NCBI RefSeq assembly: GCF_027571405.1 | Contig: NZ_CP092968.1 | Span: 868,001 to 932,000 of the forward strand | DNA: 64,000 bases | Reading direction: 5' to 3' | DNA from: Methylocystis parvus OBBP | GTDB taxonomy: Bacteria > Pseudomonadota > Alphaproteobacteria > Rhizobiales > Beijerinckiaceae | Program-made: the position numbers and the translations under genes | Part shown: one piece after another, positions 17,313 to 25,749 of the stretch | Layout: each line of letters begins with the position of its first letter | How positions within the stretch are numbered: position 1 is the stretch's first letter | Notes under the pieces: generated by a model | What the model was told of the DNA's origin: nothing | The model's database searches: none | Seen by the model: only the letters and a program-made list of their open reading frames with translations

Positions 17313-18971
17313 CTATAGCGTCGCCGCCGACGCGCCGCTCGGCCACAACTCGCGCGCTTTGTTGCGAAGGACGTATTTCTGGATTTTGCCGGTCGAGGTC
17401 TTCGGCAGCGGACCGAAGACGACGTGGCGTGGACATTTGAAATGCGCCAGATGCTTGCGCGACCAGGAGACGATCTCGTCGGCGGTCGCCGTCTCGCCTT
17501 CCTTCAGCTCCACGAAGGCGCAGGGCGTCTCGCCCCATTTGTCGTCGGGCGCGGCGACGACCGCCGCGGCGCTCACTTTGGGGTGCTTGAACAGGACGTC
17601 CTCCACCTCGATCGAGGAGATGTTTTCGCCGCCCGAGATGATGATGTCCTTCGATCTGTCCTTGAGCTGAATATAGCCGTCCGGATGCATCACGCCGAGG
17701 TCGCCGGAATGGAACCAGCCGCCATGGAAGGCTTTCTCCGAGGCGGACGGATTCTTGAGGTAGCCCTTCATGACGATATTGCCGCGGAACATGACTTCGC
17801 CCATGGTCTGGCCGTCGCGCGGCACGGGCCGCATCGTTTCGGGATCGATGACCTCGAGCTCCTCCAGCACATTGTAGCGCACGCCCTGTCGCGCCTTCAT
17901 CTGCGCCTGCGCCGTGTCGTCCAGCCCGTCCCAACGCTCCTGCCATTCATTGACCGCCGCCGGCCCATAGGTCTCGGTCAGGCCGTAAAGATGCGTCACC
18001 TCGAAGCCGGCCTCCTTCATCGCGGCGAGAACCGCCTGCGGCGGCGGAGCGGCGGCGGTGAAGAAGCGGACCGTCTCTTTCAGGGGCTTCTTCTCGGCGT
18101 CGCCGGCGTTGAGCAGGGTCGACATCACGATAGGGGCGCCGCAAAGATGCGTCACGCCATGTTCGGCCATGAGCTCGTACATGTGACCCGCGCGCACCTG
18201 GCGCAGGCAGACATGGGCGCCCGCCGCAACGGAGATGGACCAGGGGAAGCACCAGCCATTGCAGTGGAACATGGGCAGCGTCCAGAGATAGACTGGTCGC
18301 CGGCCCATATCGCCGGTCAGGATGTTTCCCATCGCCAGCAGATAGGCGCCGCGATGATGGTAGACGACGCCTTTCGGATCTCCCGTGGTGCCTGACGTAT
18401 AATTGAGCGAAATGGCGTCCCACTCATCGCCGGGCGGGCTCCAGTCGTATTCCGGATCGCCGGCGAGGATGAAATCCTCATAATCGATCGAGCCCAGCCG
18501 CTCGCCCGGCCCGTTATATTCGGGATCGTCATAGTCGATGAGAAGCGGCCTGGACTTGCACTGCGCGAGCGCCTCGCGGATCAGGCCCGAATATTCGCGG
18601 TCGACGATCAGCGCCTTTGCTTCGGCGTGGTCGAGGGTGAAGGCGAGGATCGGCGCGTCGAGCCGGGTGTTCAGCGTATTGAGGACGGCGCCGGCCATGG
18701 GCACGCCGTAGTGACATTCGAGCATGGCCGGCGTATTGGCCAGCATCACGGAGACCGTTTCGCCCTTCCCGACGCCGGCCTTCTCCAGCGCGCTCGCGAG
18801 GCGCCTGCTGCGCGCGTAGAAGTCGCGATAGGTGCGCCGAAGGCCGCCATGGATAATCGCGACCCGGTCGGGAAACACCGCCGCCGCGCGGGCCAGAAAG
18901 GTCAGCGGCGTCAGCGGCTGGAAATTGGCCGGGTTGCGGTCGAGATCGCGATCATAGGCGGATGCGGTCAT
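17313..18971 (-). CDS. AMP-forming acyl-CoA synthetase
   Basis: A 552-residue member of the adenylate-forming superfamily. The P-loop YTSGTTGDPKG lies at 191-201, the A5-type motif GLTETYGP in the middle, and the A8/A10 core (HSGDLGVMHPDGYI, then KTSTGKIQKYVLR) near the C-terminus. It activates a carboxylic acid with ATP and CoA. The closest-looking groups are medium/long-chain fatty-acyl-CoA or methylmercaptopropionyl-CoA ligases; chain length cannot be read from sequence. The start at 18971 has GGAG six bases upstream. It is an isolated gene. Confidence 0.9.
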   Translation of the reverse strand: MTASAYDRDLDRNPANFQPLTPLTFLARAAAVFPDRVAIIHGGLRRTYRDFYARSRRLASALEKAGVGKGETVSVMLANTPAMLECHYGVPMAGAVLNTLNTRLDAPILAFTLDHAEAKALIVDREYSGLIREALAQCKSRPLLIDYDDPEYNGPGERLGSIDYEDFILAGDPEYDWSPPGDEWDAISLNYTSGTTGDPKGVVYHHRGAYLLAMGNILTGDMGRRPVYLWTLPMFHCNGWCFPWSISVAAGAHVCLRQVRAGHMYELMAEHGVTHLCGAPIVMSTLLNAGDAEKKPLKETVRFFTAAAPPPQAVLAAMKEAGFEVTHLYGLTETYGPAAVNEWQERWDGLDDTAQAQMKARQGVRYNVLEELEVIDPETMRPVPRDGQTMGEVMFRGNIVMKGYLKNPSASEKAFHGGWFHSGDLGVMHPDGYIQLKDRSKDIIISGGENISSIEVEDVLFKHPKVSAAAVVAAPDDKWGETPCAFVELKEGETATADEIVSWSRKHLAHFKCPRHVVFGPLPKTSTGKIQKYVLRNKARELWPSGASAATL

Positions 18972-19063
18972 GAAAGGCTCCAGAGGGCTGCCCGACGCAG
19001 GGCGCTCTCCTATTACATGCAATTTTCGCGGGAGGCGCCAAGCGCGCGAGCGGACGGCAGCCG

Positions 19064-19519
19064 TCAGCGCACGAATTTCATCGACGCGAAGAGGAAACCG
19101 CCCAAAGCGATCTGCGACACGAAGAGCCAGCGCAGAATTTCCACTTTGAGATTGGCGGCGGAAGTGTCGATCTTCGCGTCGAGGCGGGTCTCAAGCCCAC
19201 TCATATCGCGGCGAACGTCCGCAATCTCGCTACGCAATTCCATTCCCTGAGCTGCGATTTCGCCACGAAGCTCAACGCCCAAGGCGGCGATTTCTCCGCG
19301 GAGTTCGACGCCCTGACCGACCATTTCGCTACGAAGGTCCGCAATTTCCTGGCGTAAGTCGCGACCAAGGGCTTCCAGGTCTGACTTTGTAGCGACCGTG
19401 TCGCGCAGGGCCGCATCGAGAGCGTCGGCATGGGCGCGCGCTTGAGTCTCGTCGATCCCGCCGCTTTTCAGGCGGTCGACATAGGCGAGGCGGTCGAAAG
19501 AAATGGCGGTCGAGACCAT
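19064..19519 (-). CDS. DUF1640-like coiled-coil protein with C-terminal membrane anchor
   Basis: About 151 residues. An N-terminal FDRLAYVDRLKSGGID segment leads into a long coiled coil built of near-tandem 11-residue units (VELRGEIAALG, VELRGEIAAQG, MELRSEIADVR), and a single C-terminal membrane segment (ILRWLFVSQIALGGFLFAS). This is the layout of DUF1640, the bacterial relatives of mitochondrial CCDC90/MCUR1. Function in bacteria is unknown. A start ten codons upstream (TTG, 19549) is possible; I prefer the ATG. The repeat units probably expanded by local duplication. Confidence 0.75.
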   Translation of the reverse strand: MVSTAISFDRLAYVDRLKSGGIDETQARAHADALDAALRDTVATKSDLEALGRDLRQEIADLRSEMVGQGVELRGEIAALGVELRGEIAAQGMELRSEIADVRRDMSGLETRLDAKIDTSAANLKVEILRWLFVSQIALGGFLFASMKFVR

Positions 19520-19578
19520 TCCAGGAGGATAGGCCCCGCCGCCGCCCAAATCAATCCTTATGGCTCAGCTCTCGCCGC

Positions 19579-20292
19579 TTACTCCCCGAAATCGAGGTCC
19601 TTCAGCCGCCCGAAGACGCGGTCGGCGTCGAAATTGTCTTCCTCTTCCGCGGGTTGCGGCGCGCTCGGCTTGCCGAAGACGTCCTCGGTCGTCACCGGCT
19701 CGCGATGACCGGTGGTGACGGCGGCCGGCATGAGCGTCTGGCCATGATCCTCGACGACGGCCGGACGGTCCTTGGCGGCGCGGTTCACCTCGAAATCGAG
19801 ATCGATCTGCGAGCAGAGGCCGAGCGTCACCGGATCCATCGGCGTCAGCGCGGCGGAGTTCCAATGCGTGCGCTCGCGAATCGCCTTCAGCGTCGCCTTG
19901 GTGGTGCCGACGAGGCGCATGATCTGCGCGTCCTTCAGCTCCGGATGGTTGCGCACCAGCCAAAGAATGGCGTTGGGGCGATCCTGGCGGCGCGACAGCG
20001 GCGTGTAGCGCGGGCCGCGCGCCTTCTTGACCTCCGGCACGACGACCTTGGAGACCAGCAGCTTCAGCTGATGCTTGGGATCGCGCTCGCCCCGGCCGAT
20101 TTCGTCACGGCTGAGCTGGCCGGAGGTGATCGGGTCATGTCCGCGAATGCCGGCGGCGACCTCGCCATCCGCAATGCCTTTCACCTCGAGCGGGTGGAGC
20201 TTACAGAATTCGGCGATCTGGTCGAAGGTCAGCGAGGTGTTTTCGACGAGCCAGACAGCCGTCGCCTTCGGCATCAAGGGGGCGTTGCTCAT
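19579..20292 (-). CDS. trcR: cell cycle transcriptional regulator TrcR (DUF1013)
   Basis: A 237-residue protein with the highly conserved DUF1013 body: KATAVWLVENTSLTFDQIAE, CKLHPLEVKGIADGE, then RPNAILWLVRNHPELKDAQI and TLKAIRERTHWN. In Caulobacter this protein is a cell-cycle-associated transcription factor that interacts with RNA polymerase. The C-terminal 60 residues are acidic and variable. Present as one copy across Alphaproteobacteria, it supports the taxonomic reading of this window. It is a lone gene between spacers. Confidence 0.93.
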   Translation of the reverse strand: MSNAPLMPKATAVWLVENTSLTFDQIAEFCKLHPLEVKGIADGEVAAGIRGHDPITSGQLSRDEIGRGERDPKHQLKLLVSKVVVPEVKKARGPRYTPLSRRQDRPNAILWLVRNHPELKDAQIMRLVGTTKATLKAIRERTHWNSAALTPMDPVTLGLCSQIDLDFEVNRAAKDRPAVVEDHGQTLMPAAVTTGHREPVTTEDVFGKPSAPQPAEEEDNFDADRVFGRLKDLDFGE

Positions 20293-20476
20293 CTCGTCAA
20301 TCTCCTTGGGTCACGAGCATGGCGGGAGCGCCCGGCGCCGCGCTTCTTCGCGCTGGCGGCCCATTAGGCTCGACCGTCCATGATGGGAATGAAGCTGATA
20401 TACGCGTTTCCCGGCAAAAGCGCAATGATTGGGCGCCGTGGCGCTCAAATTTCGGCCGCGGCGCCAATGCGCGCGC

Positions 20477-21385
20477 TCAAGGCTTCGCGCCAGGTGCGGA
20501 TTTTTTCGCCTCCTCTTCGTCGGCGCGTGCGCGCGCCGACTCGCCCTTGGCGCGATAAAGATCGGCGCGCAGACGATAGACGCCCGTCAGCCCCAGCTCG
20601 ATCGCCTTCGAAGCGTCCGCGACGGCGCGGTCCAGATCGCCCTTCATCCGCCAGGCCAAGGCGCGGTTTGCGTAGGCGGCGCCCTGCCCGGGCTTCAATG
20701 CGATGGCCTTGTCGTAATCGGCGATGGCGTTGTCGACCTGCCCGAGCTGCTGGCGCATCAGACCGCGATTGGAGAAGGCCTCGGAGTCGCTGGGATCGAA
20801 CTCGGCGGCCTTTGAAAAATCCGCCTCGGCATGGGCGAGGTCGCCTTTGCGGAAATAGGCCATTCCCCGGTATTTCGCGGCCATGCCGCGCGCCGGCGCG
20901 TCGCGGCCCGCATCGTCGATGATCAACCCGCAGGCGGCGATGGCCTTGTCGGCGTCCCCGACCCTGCAGTCGCCGGCGTCCGTCTTCGCCGGGTCCTCGC
21001 CCTTGTCCGACGCCTCGCGAATATGCGCGTCGAACGCGACAAGCGAGCATCCCTGCTTCTTGCCTTTCGTTGCGCAGATTTTGAAGGCGTAGATATCGTC
21101 GCCCACATAATCGGGCTGCGGCGTATAGATGAATTCCCTGTCGCCGATTTTCTTGATCGCCCCATGCACAGGCGGCTTGTCGTCGGGCGCGACGCTGGTG
21201 AAGCGATAGCCCTTGCCTTCCTTGAATTTGTGCTGGCAATCGGTTCCCTTTTGAATCACTTCGCCGACAATGACGCCGTCGTTTCTGTCGGGGAAAAATT
21301 CGAACGGCTTGTAGAGACACGTCGCCTGACTCCCGCCGCAGGAAACGACAAACATAGCAGCGGCGATCGTCTGACGCGGAATCAT
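20477..21385 (-). CDS. exported TPR-repeat protein
   Basis: A 302-residue protein with an N-terminal hydrophobic signal (residues 1-22). A beta-rich segment with EFIYTPQPDYVGDDIYAFKI (an Ig/cadherin-like edge motif) spans about 75-125. A Cys pair follows near 140-152, then three or four TPR units (about 163-280), such as AYANRALAWRMKGDLDRAV. The tail is acidic and lysine-rich. The ATG at 21385 has an AGGAGGG eight bases upstream. It is probably a periplasmic protein-protein scaffold; no specific function is recognised. Confidence 0.8.
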   Translation of the reverse strand: MIPRQTIAAAMFVVSCGGSQATCLYKPFEFFPDRNDGVIVGEVIQKGTDCQHKFKEGKGYRFTSVAPDDKPPVHGAIKKIGDREFIYTPQPDYVGDDIYAFKICATKGKKQGCSLVAFDAHIREASDKGEDPAKTDAGDCRVGDADKAIAACGLIIDDAGRDAPARGMAAKYRGMAYFRKGDLAHAEADFSKAAEFDPSDSEAFSNRGLMRQQLGQVDNAIADYDKAIALKPGQGAAYANRALAWRMKGDLDRAVADASKAIELGLTGVYRLRADLYRAKGESARARADEEEAKKSAPGAKP

Positions 21386-21512
21386 CGCACCCTCCTGAAA
21401 GTCACGCCTCCCCTCTTGAAGAATTGCGCCCGCCAAGTCTGTGCGTCGGCGCACCTGTGAAAGTGATGCGTCATATGGAAGGCGGCGTTGGTCACGCCGC
21501 CTCTTGCCGCGA

Positions 21513-21695
21513 CTAAGCGTCGGCCTGCGATTCCTCGGACGCGTTTTCCGCGGTCGCCGCTTCGATATGCAGTTTTGCGTCGGCGACGACGAGCCTTCGC
21601 AAATAAGCCGAGTCGGCGTCCGGCGTATCCTCGAGTTTGACGATGACTCTCAGCGCCTGCATGGCGTCAAAGCTTGGATTCGTTCCACTCTGCAT
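21513..21695 (-). CDS. small conserved-looking hypothetical protein
   Basis: Sixty residues starting MQSGTNPSFDAMQALRVIVK, with an acidic tail. GGGAG lies eight bases before this ATG, and the upstream part of the open frame has a different, noncoding-like composition. Predicted mixed alpha/beta, no membrane segment. I do not recognise a family. It lies between the TPR gene and purM and is transcribed away from purM. Confidence 0.45.
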   Translation of the reverse strand: MQSGTNPSFDAMQALRVIVKLEDTPDADSAYLRRLVVADAKLHIEAATAENASEESQADA

Positions 21696-22040
21696 TTGTG
21701 AATCTCCCACGGCGGCGCGTCGATCTTTCGCAACGCGCGCGTCGTTAAGACAAGCTTCGAATGTGTCGAATCTGCGCTGCGGTCGAGCTTTAATTTTCCT
21801 ATTGAAATCCGATCGATGGAGCGTCGCCAACATGCGCTTTCCCCTGCGCGGGCCGTCAAGGTTTCGAACAAATTTCATCGAGGCGCAAACGTTGTGCGGG
21901 CTTCGTGTCGTCCGGTCGGGTTGCGAGCTGAGTTTATTGTGCAATTGCACAAGAGCCTGGCGGGGAACGCCTCATTTGACAGCGGCAGGCGCTTTGCCCA
22001 TTAACCCCCGATGGGCGGGAGGGCCCGACGGGACGACGCC
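21696..22040. other. spacer upstream of purM
   Basis: About 345 bases of lower GC content than the neighbours. No gene is supported on either strand; open frames here lack ribosome sites and family resemblance. It must hold the divergent promoters for purM and the small hypothetical gene. I could not identify a PurR-type operator or a riboswitch. Confidence 0.5.
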
Positions 22041-23105
22041 ATGCAGAATAACGCCAAGGGTCTCACCTATTCCGACGCGGGCGTGGATATCGACGCCGGT
22101 AACCGGCTCGTCGATATGATCCGCCCCGCCGTCCGGGCGACGCGCCGGCCCGGCGCGGATGGCGAGATCGGCGGCTTTGGCGGGGTCTTCGACCTGAAAG
22201 CCGCGCGTTTCACCGATCCCGTGCTCGTCGCGGCGAATGACGGCGTCGGCACCAAGGTCAAGATCGCGATCGAGTCGGGCATGCATGGGACGATCGGAAT
22301 CGATCTCGTCGCCATGTGCGTCAACGATCTCATCGTGCAGGGCGCGGAGCCGCTCTTCTTTCTCGACTATTACGCCACCGGCAAGCTCGACCCGAATGTC
22401 GCCGCTTCCGTCGTGAAAGGCGTTTCCGACGGCTGCGTCCAGGCCGGCTGCGCGCTGCTTGGCGGCGAGACGGCGGAAATGCCCGGTCTCTATTCGGGCC
22501 GCGATTATGATCTCGCCGGCTTCGCCGTCGGCGCCGCCGAACGCAAGGGACTTCTGCCGCGCGAGGTTCAGCCCGGCGACGTCGCTTTCGGCCTGCCGTC
22601 CTCCGGCGTGCATTCCAACGGCTTCTCGCTCGTGCGCCGCATCGTGAAGGAGACGGGCCTCTCCTGGAGCGCCACCGCGCCTTTCGCGCCGGAAATGACG
22701 CTCGCCCGCGCTCTGCTCGAACCGACGCGCATCTATGTGAAGCCCTTGCTCGCCGCGCTGAAGAAGACGCCCCATATCCGCGCGCTCGCGCATATCACCG
22801 GCGGCGGCTTTCCGGACAATCTGCCGCGCGTGCTGCCCAAGGGCGTGAACGTCTCGCTGGATCTTGCCGCTTTCGAGGTCCCGCGCGTCTTCAAATGGCT
22901 CGCCAAGACCGGCGACGTCGCCGAATATGAGATGCTGCGCACGTTCAATTGCGGAATCGGCATGGTCGTCTTCGCGGCGAAGGACGGCGCCGGCGAGGTC
23001 GAGAATGTACTCCGCGAAGTCGGCGAGAAGCCCGTGCGGATCGGCGAGGCGATCGACGCCGAGGGCGGCGAGCGCGTCGTGATGAACGGCGCGTTGGGGT
23101 TGTAG
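22041..23105 (+). CDS. purM: phosphoribosylformylglycinamidine cyclo-ligase
   Basis: AIR synthetase, step five of purine synthesis: ATP-dependent ring closure of FGAM to AIR. 354 residues. [20 protein letters not shown] opens the protein, and the ATP-binding stretch [19 protein letters not shown] and [11 protein letters not shown] are diagnostic. [13 protein letters not shown] and FNCGIGMVV complete the family set. The ATG at 22041 gives the usual length. It is followed after 13 bases by purN, forming the common alphaproteobacterial purMN pair. Confidence 0.97.
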   Translation: MQNNAKGLTYSDAGVDIDAGNRLVDMIRPAVRATRRPGADGEIGGFGGVFDLKAARFTDPVLVAANDGVGTKVKIAIESGMHGTIGIDLVAMCVNDLIVQGAEPLFFLDYYATGKLDPNVAASVVKGVSDGCVQAGCALLGGETAEMPGLYSGRDYDLAGFAVGAAERKGLLPREVQPGDVAFGLPSSGVHSNGFSLVRRIVKETGLSWSATAPFAPEMTLARALLEPTRIYVKPLLAALKKTPHIRALAHITGGGFPDNLPRVLPKGVNVSLDLAAFEVPRVFKWLAKTGDVAEYEMLRTFNCGIGMVVFAAKDGAGEVENVLREVGEKPVRIGEAIDAEGGERVVMNGALGL

Positions 23106-23118
23106 GTCTCTAAGAAAG

Positions 23119-23775
23119 ATGACCCGCCTGCGCACCGCCATTCTCATCTCCGGCCGCGGCTCCAATATGGACGCCCTGATCGCCGCCGCGCGCGCGCCGG
23201 ATTTTCCAGCGGAGATCGTTCTCGTCCTCTCAAACCGCGCCGATGCGCCGGGTCTTGCTAAAGCGAAAGCGGCCGGCGTCGCCGTCGCCGCCGTCGACCA
23301 CAAGATTTACGCAGGTCGAGAGGAGTTCGAGCGCTCGCTGCAACTCGTGCTCGAGACCCACCGCATCGATTTCATCTGCCTCGCCGGCTTCATGCGGCTC
23401 TTCACCCCCTGGTTCATCAATCAGTGGCGTGGGCGGATGCTCAACATCCACCCGGCTCTGCTGCCGTCCTATCGCGGTCTGCACACCCATGAGCGCGCGC
23501 TCGCCGACGGCGTGAAGATACATGGCTGCACGGCGCATTTCGTCGTGCCGGAAATGGATGAAGGCCCGATCGTCGCGCAGGCCGCCGTGCCGGTGCTCGA
23601 CGGCGACACGCCGGAAACGCTCGGCGCCCGCGTTTTGTCGCAGGAGCATGTGATTTACCCGCTGGCGCTGCGGCTCGCGGCGTCGGGCGCCGTGCGGATC
23701 GAGGGCAATCGCGTGCTGGGAGCGCTGCCCGCTTGCGACGACAGATTGATCGCGCCCTCTGCAACCCCTTTCTAA
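23119..23775 (+). CDS. purN: phosphoribosylglycinamide formyltransferase
   Basis: GAR transformylase, step three of purine synthesis, using 10-formyl-tetrahydrofolate. 218 residues. ISGRGSNMDALI is the phosphate-binding loop, NIHPALLPSYRGLHTHERAL carries the catalytic Asn and His, and DEGPIVAQAAVPV the conserved Asp loop. It lies 13 bases after purM, clearly co-transcribed. A weak hairpin with a short T tract lies just downstream near 23803-23832. Confidence 0.97.
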   Translation: MTRLRTAILISGRGSNMDALIAAARAPDFPAEIVLVLSNRADAPGLAKAKAAGVAVAAVDHKIYAGREEFERSLQLVLETHRIDFICLAGFMRLFTPWFINQWRGRMLNIHPALLPSYRGLHTHERALADGVKIHGCTAHFVVPEMDEGPIVAQAAVPVLDGDTPETLGARVLSQEHVIYPLALRLAASGAVRIEGNRVLGALPACDDRLIAPSATPF

Positions 23776-23878
23776 GTCGAGAAAGAATGGTTGTGTGCAG
23801 ACTTGGAGGACTAGTATATTGTTGAAGTCCTAGTTTTGCTTTGAAGTCGTGTGGTTGCCTGTATCAACGCGCGCGGCT

Positions 23879-23949
23879 CTGGACTGCTTCGTCGCTTTTT
23901 TCGAAGTCGGGCATACCCGACTTCGCCATATGCTCTTCGCAATGACGGT
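23879..23949. repeat. decayed CATTGCGAG-family palindrome containing a perfect hairpin
   Basis: The left end CTGGACTGCTTCG and right end TTCGCAATGACGG match the arms of the elements at 10689 and 43890, but the interior differs. It includes a perfect ten-base stem, CGAAGTCGGG (23902-23911) and CCCGACTTCG (23916-23925), around a CATA loop. It could terminate either of the convergent transcripts purN or the SnoaL-like gene. Confidence 0.6.
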
Positions 23950-23980
23950 CAAGGTCGCTATGAAGGTCGACGCGCGGCCC

Positions 23981-24391
23981 TCAATGAAACGACGGCTTCG
24001 GCTCCTTCGGCTGCTCTTTCCTCTTCTGCGGCGGCGCGGCGATGGGGCTCGCTTGATGATGCAGCAGCCGCCACGTCCCGTCGATGAAGCGGAACCAGTT
24101 CGACGCCAGCAATAGCCCGCCGCCGACCTGCTCTACACAAAATACCCGCCCATCGACGCCGTCGATCGCCGCCTGCTCCTCTTCCGTACGGATCGCTTCC
24201 TGCGATGGGTTGCGGAAGATGTCGCAATAGGAGCCGATGACCGGCGCGCGGCCGATGAGCGCCACCGGCCAGCCCGGATGCACGCAGGTGACGCCGTCTT
24301 CCGCCCAGATCGTCTCCATGGCCGCGAGGTCGCGTGCGGAGAAGGCGCGGTAATAGGCGGCGTTTGCCGCGAGCAGGCTTTCTTCGTCCAT
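23981..24391 (-). CDS. SnoaL-like / NTF2-fold protein
   Basis: 136 residues. The cone-shaped NTF2-like fold is indicated by AANAAYYRAFSARDLAAMET, WAEDGVTCVHPGWP, and the terminal strand WFRFIDGTWRLLHHQASPI. This is the common 'nuclear transport factor 2 family' protein seen in many proteobacteria, of unknown substrate. The C-terminus has a Lys/Pro-rich tail. I chose the ATG at 24391; the longer frame adds 48 residues that read as noncoding and overlap the divergent promoter region. Confidence 0.8.
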   Translation of the reverse strand: MDEESLLAANAAYYRAFSARDLAAMETIWAEDGVTCVHPGWPVALIGRAPVIGSYCDIFRNPSQEAIRTEEEQAAIDGVDGRVFCVEQVGGGLLLASNWFRFIDGTWRLLHHQASPIAAPPQKRKEQPKEPKPSFH

Positions 24392-24491
24392 GGAGGAAGA
24401 GTGCGGGATTTGACCCCCCATGGCAATAGCGCCGCAAGCGCCGATATGCTTTGCTTTGCTTTGCAGCGCCCGATGACGTTTGCGAGGAGAC

Positions 24492-24749
24492 ATGACAAGA
24501 AGCCGGCTCGCCCTGTCGATCTCCGTCGCGCTCATGCTCTTTTCCCTGGGCGGCGCATCTGCGCAGGGCGGCGCGCAGAGCTGCCAGAGGCAAATAAAGC
24601 AGAGCTGCTCGAAAACCTTTCGCGTCTGCCTCGCCAGTTGCGCCCCGAACGCCGGCTTCGGCCAGGACGAATGCCGCTATCGCTGCTGCGTCGACAAACG
24701 CGTCTGCCTGATCGCTGGGAATTGCGACGCGCGCCCATGTCGCGATTGA
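24492..24749 (+). CDS. small exported cysteine-rich protein
   Basis: Eighty-five residues: a signal peptide (about 1-25, ending ASA-Q) and a mature part of about 60 residues carrying ten cysteines (spacings include CLASC, CRYRCC shape and CDARPC). The density suggests several disulfides or metal binding in the periplasm. I do not recognise the family. It is divergent from the SnoaL-like gene and followed 48 bases later by a small membrane-protein gene. Confidence 0.65.
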   Translation: MTRSRLALSISVALMLFSLGGASAQGGAQSCQRQIKQSCSKTFRVCLASCAPNAGFGQDECRYRCCVDKRVCLIAGNCDARPCRD

Positions 24750-24797
24750 AGGGGCGGCGCGATTGACGCGGCGGCGCGCGACTTGCAACGCTTCGGC

Positions 24798-25031
24798 ATG
24801 GACGCGCTGACCCTCTTCGGACTCTTCGCCGTGAGCGCCATGCTGCTCACTTATGCGCTCGAAGAGCGCAGCCATTGGTTTGTGCTCGGCTTCGCGGCCT
24901 CCTGCGCGCTCGGCTCCATTTATGGATTCCTGCAAGGCGCGTGGCCGTTCGGCCTCGTAGAGGGCGTGTGGTCGGTCGTGGCGCTCAGGCGGTGGCTCGA
25001 TCGCCGCGCGGACTTTCGGGCGGAGGAGTGA
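24798..25031 (+). CDS. small two-to-three-helix membrane protein
   Basis: Seventy-seven residues with hydrophobic segments MLLTYALE-side (about 4-21) and FVLGFAASCALGSIYGFLQG (about 28-47), plus a WPFGLVEGVWSVVALRRW segment. The WFVL...GSIYGFLQGAWPFG block recurs as a small conserved protein in many Alphaproteobacteria (established impression, no assigned function). An in-frame start five codons upstream is possible. Confidence 0.7.
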   Translation: MDALTLFGLFAVSAMLLTYALEERSHWFVLGFAASCALGSIYGFLQGAWPFGLVEGVWSVVALRRWLDRRADFRAEE

Positions 25032-25127
25032 AACCCCACATCAAGGCGATCCATATCGCGGCCAGTCGAAACTGTGCTAATCACCCGCCAATTCCCCGGC
25101 CTTGAACCGGGCGCAGGAGGCTAGAGA

Positions 25128-25688
25128 ATGTTCATCCAGACCGAAGCCACCCCCAATCCCGCCACGCTGAAATTCCTGCCCGGCCAGAACGTTCTCGGCC
25201 AGGGCGCGATGGAGTTCCGCTCGCCGGACGCCGCCGCCAACGCGCCGCTGGCGCAGGCCCTGCTCGCGATCGAGGGCGTCGAGGCGGTGATGTATGGCGG
25301 CGACTTCGTTTCCGTCACGAAGAGGGAAATGGACTGGGCCCATCTGAAGCCCGCCATTCTCGGCACGATCATGGAGCATTTCGCCTCCGGCGCGCCGCTT
25401 CTGACCGAGGGCGACGCGGCCGTCGAGGATCACGGCGGGGAGTTTTACGATCCGGCCGACGCCGAAACCGTGGCGACGATCAAGGAGTTGATCGAGACTC
25501 GCGTGCGCCCGGCCGTCGCTGGCGACGGCGGCGACATCGTCTTCAAGGGCTTTCGCGACGGCGTCGTCTTCCTCGCCATGAAAGGCGCCTGCTCGGGCTG
25601 CCCCTCCTCCACCGCGACGCTGCGCAACGGCATCGAAAACCTGCTCCGTCACTTCGTTCCGCAGGTGAAATCCGTCGAACCGGCCTAG
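25128..25688 (+). CDS. NfuA/Nfu-type iron-sulfur cluster carrier
   Basis: 186 residues with two domains. The N-terminal Nfu_N domain starts MFIQTEATPNPATLKFLPGQ. The C-terminal NifU-like domain contains DGGDIVFKGF and the cluster ligands CSGC (in MKGACSGCPSS). This is the alphaproteobacterial/mitochondrial Nfu1 type, which passes 4Fe-4S clusters to targets such as lipoyl synthase and aconitase. GGAGG lies ten bases before the ATG. The next genes are tsaB and an acetyltransferase in the same direction. Confidence 0.95.
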   Translation: MFIQTEATPNPATLKFLPGQNVLGQGAMEFRSPDAAANAPLAQALLAIEGVEAVMYGGDFVSVTKREMDWAHLKPAILGTIMEHFASGAPLLTEGDAAVEDHGGEFYDPADAETVATIKELIETRVRPAVAGDGGDIVFKGFRDGVVFLAMKGACSGCPSSTATLRNGIENLLRHFVPQVKSVEPA

Positions 25689-25749
25689 TTCTCGCGGGAT
25701 TCGCCTGCCGCTTTATTGATCGCGCCCCCAAAACGGTCATAATCCGCCC

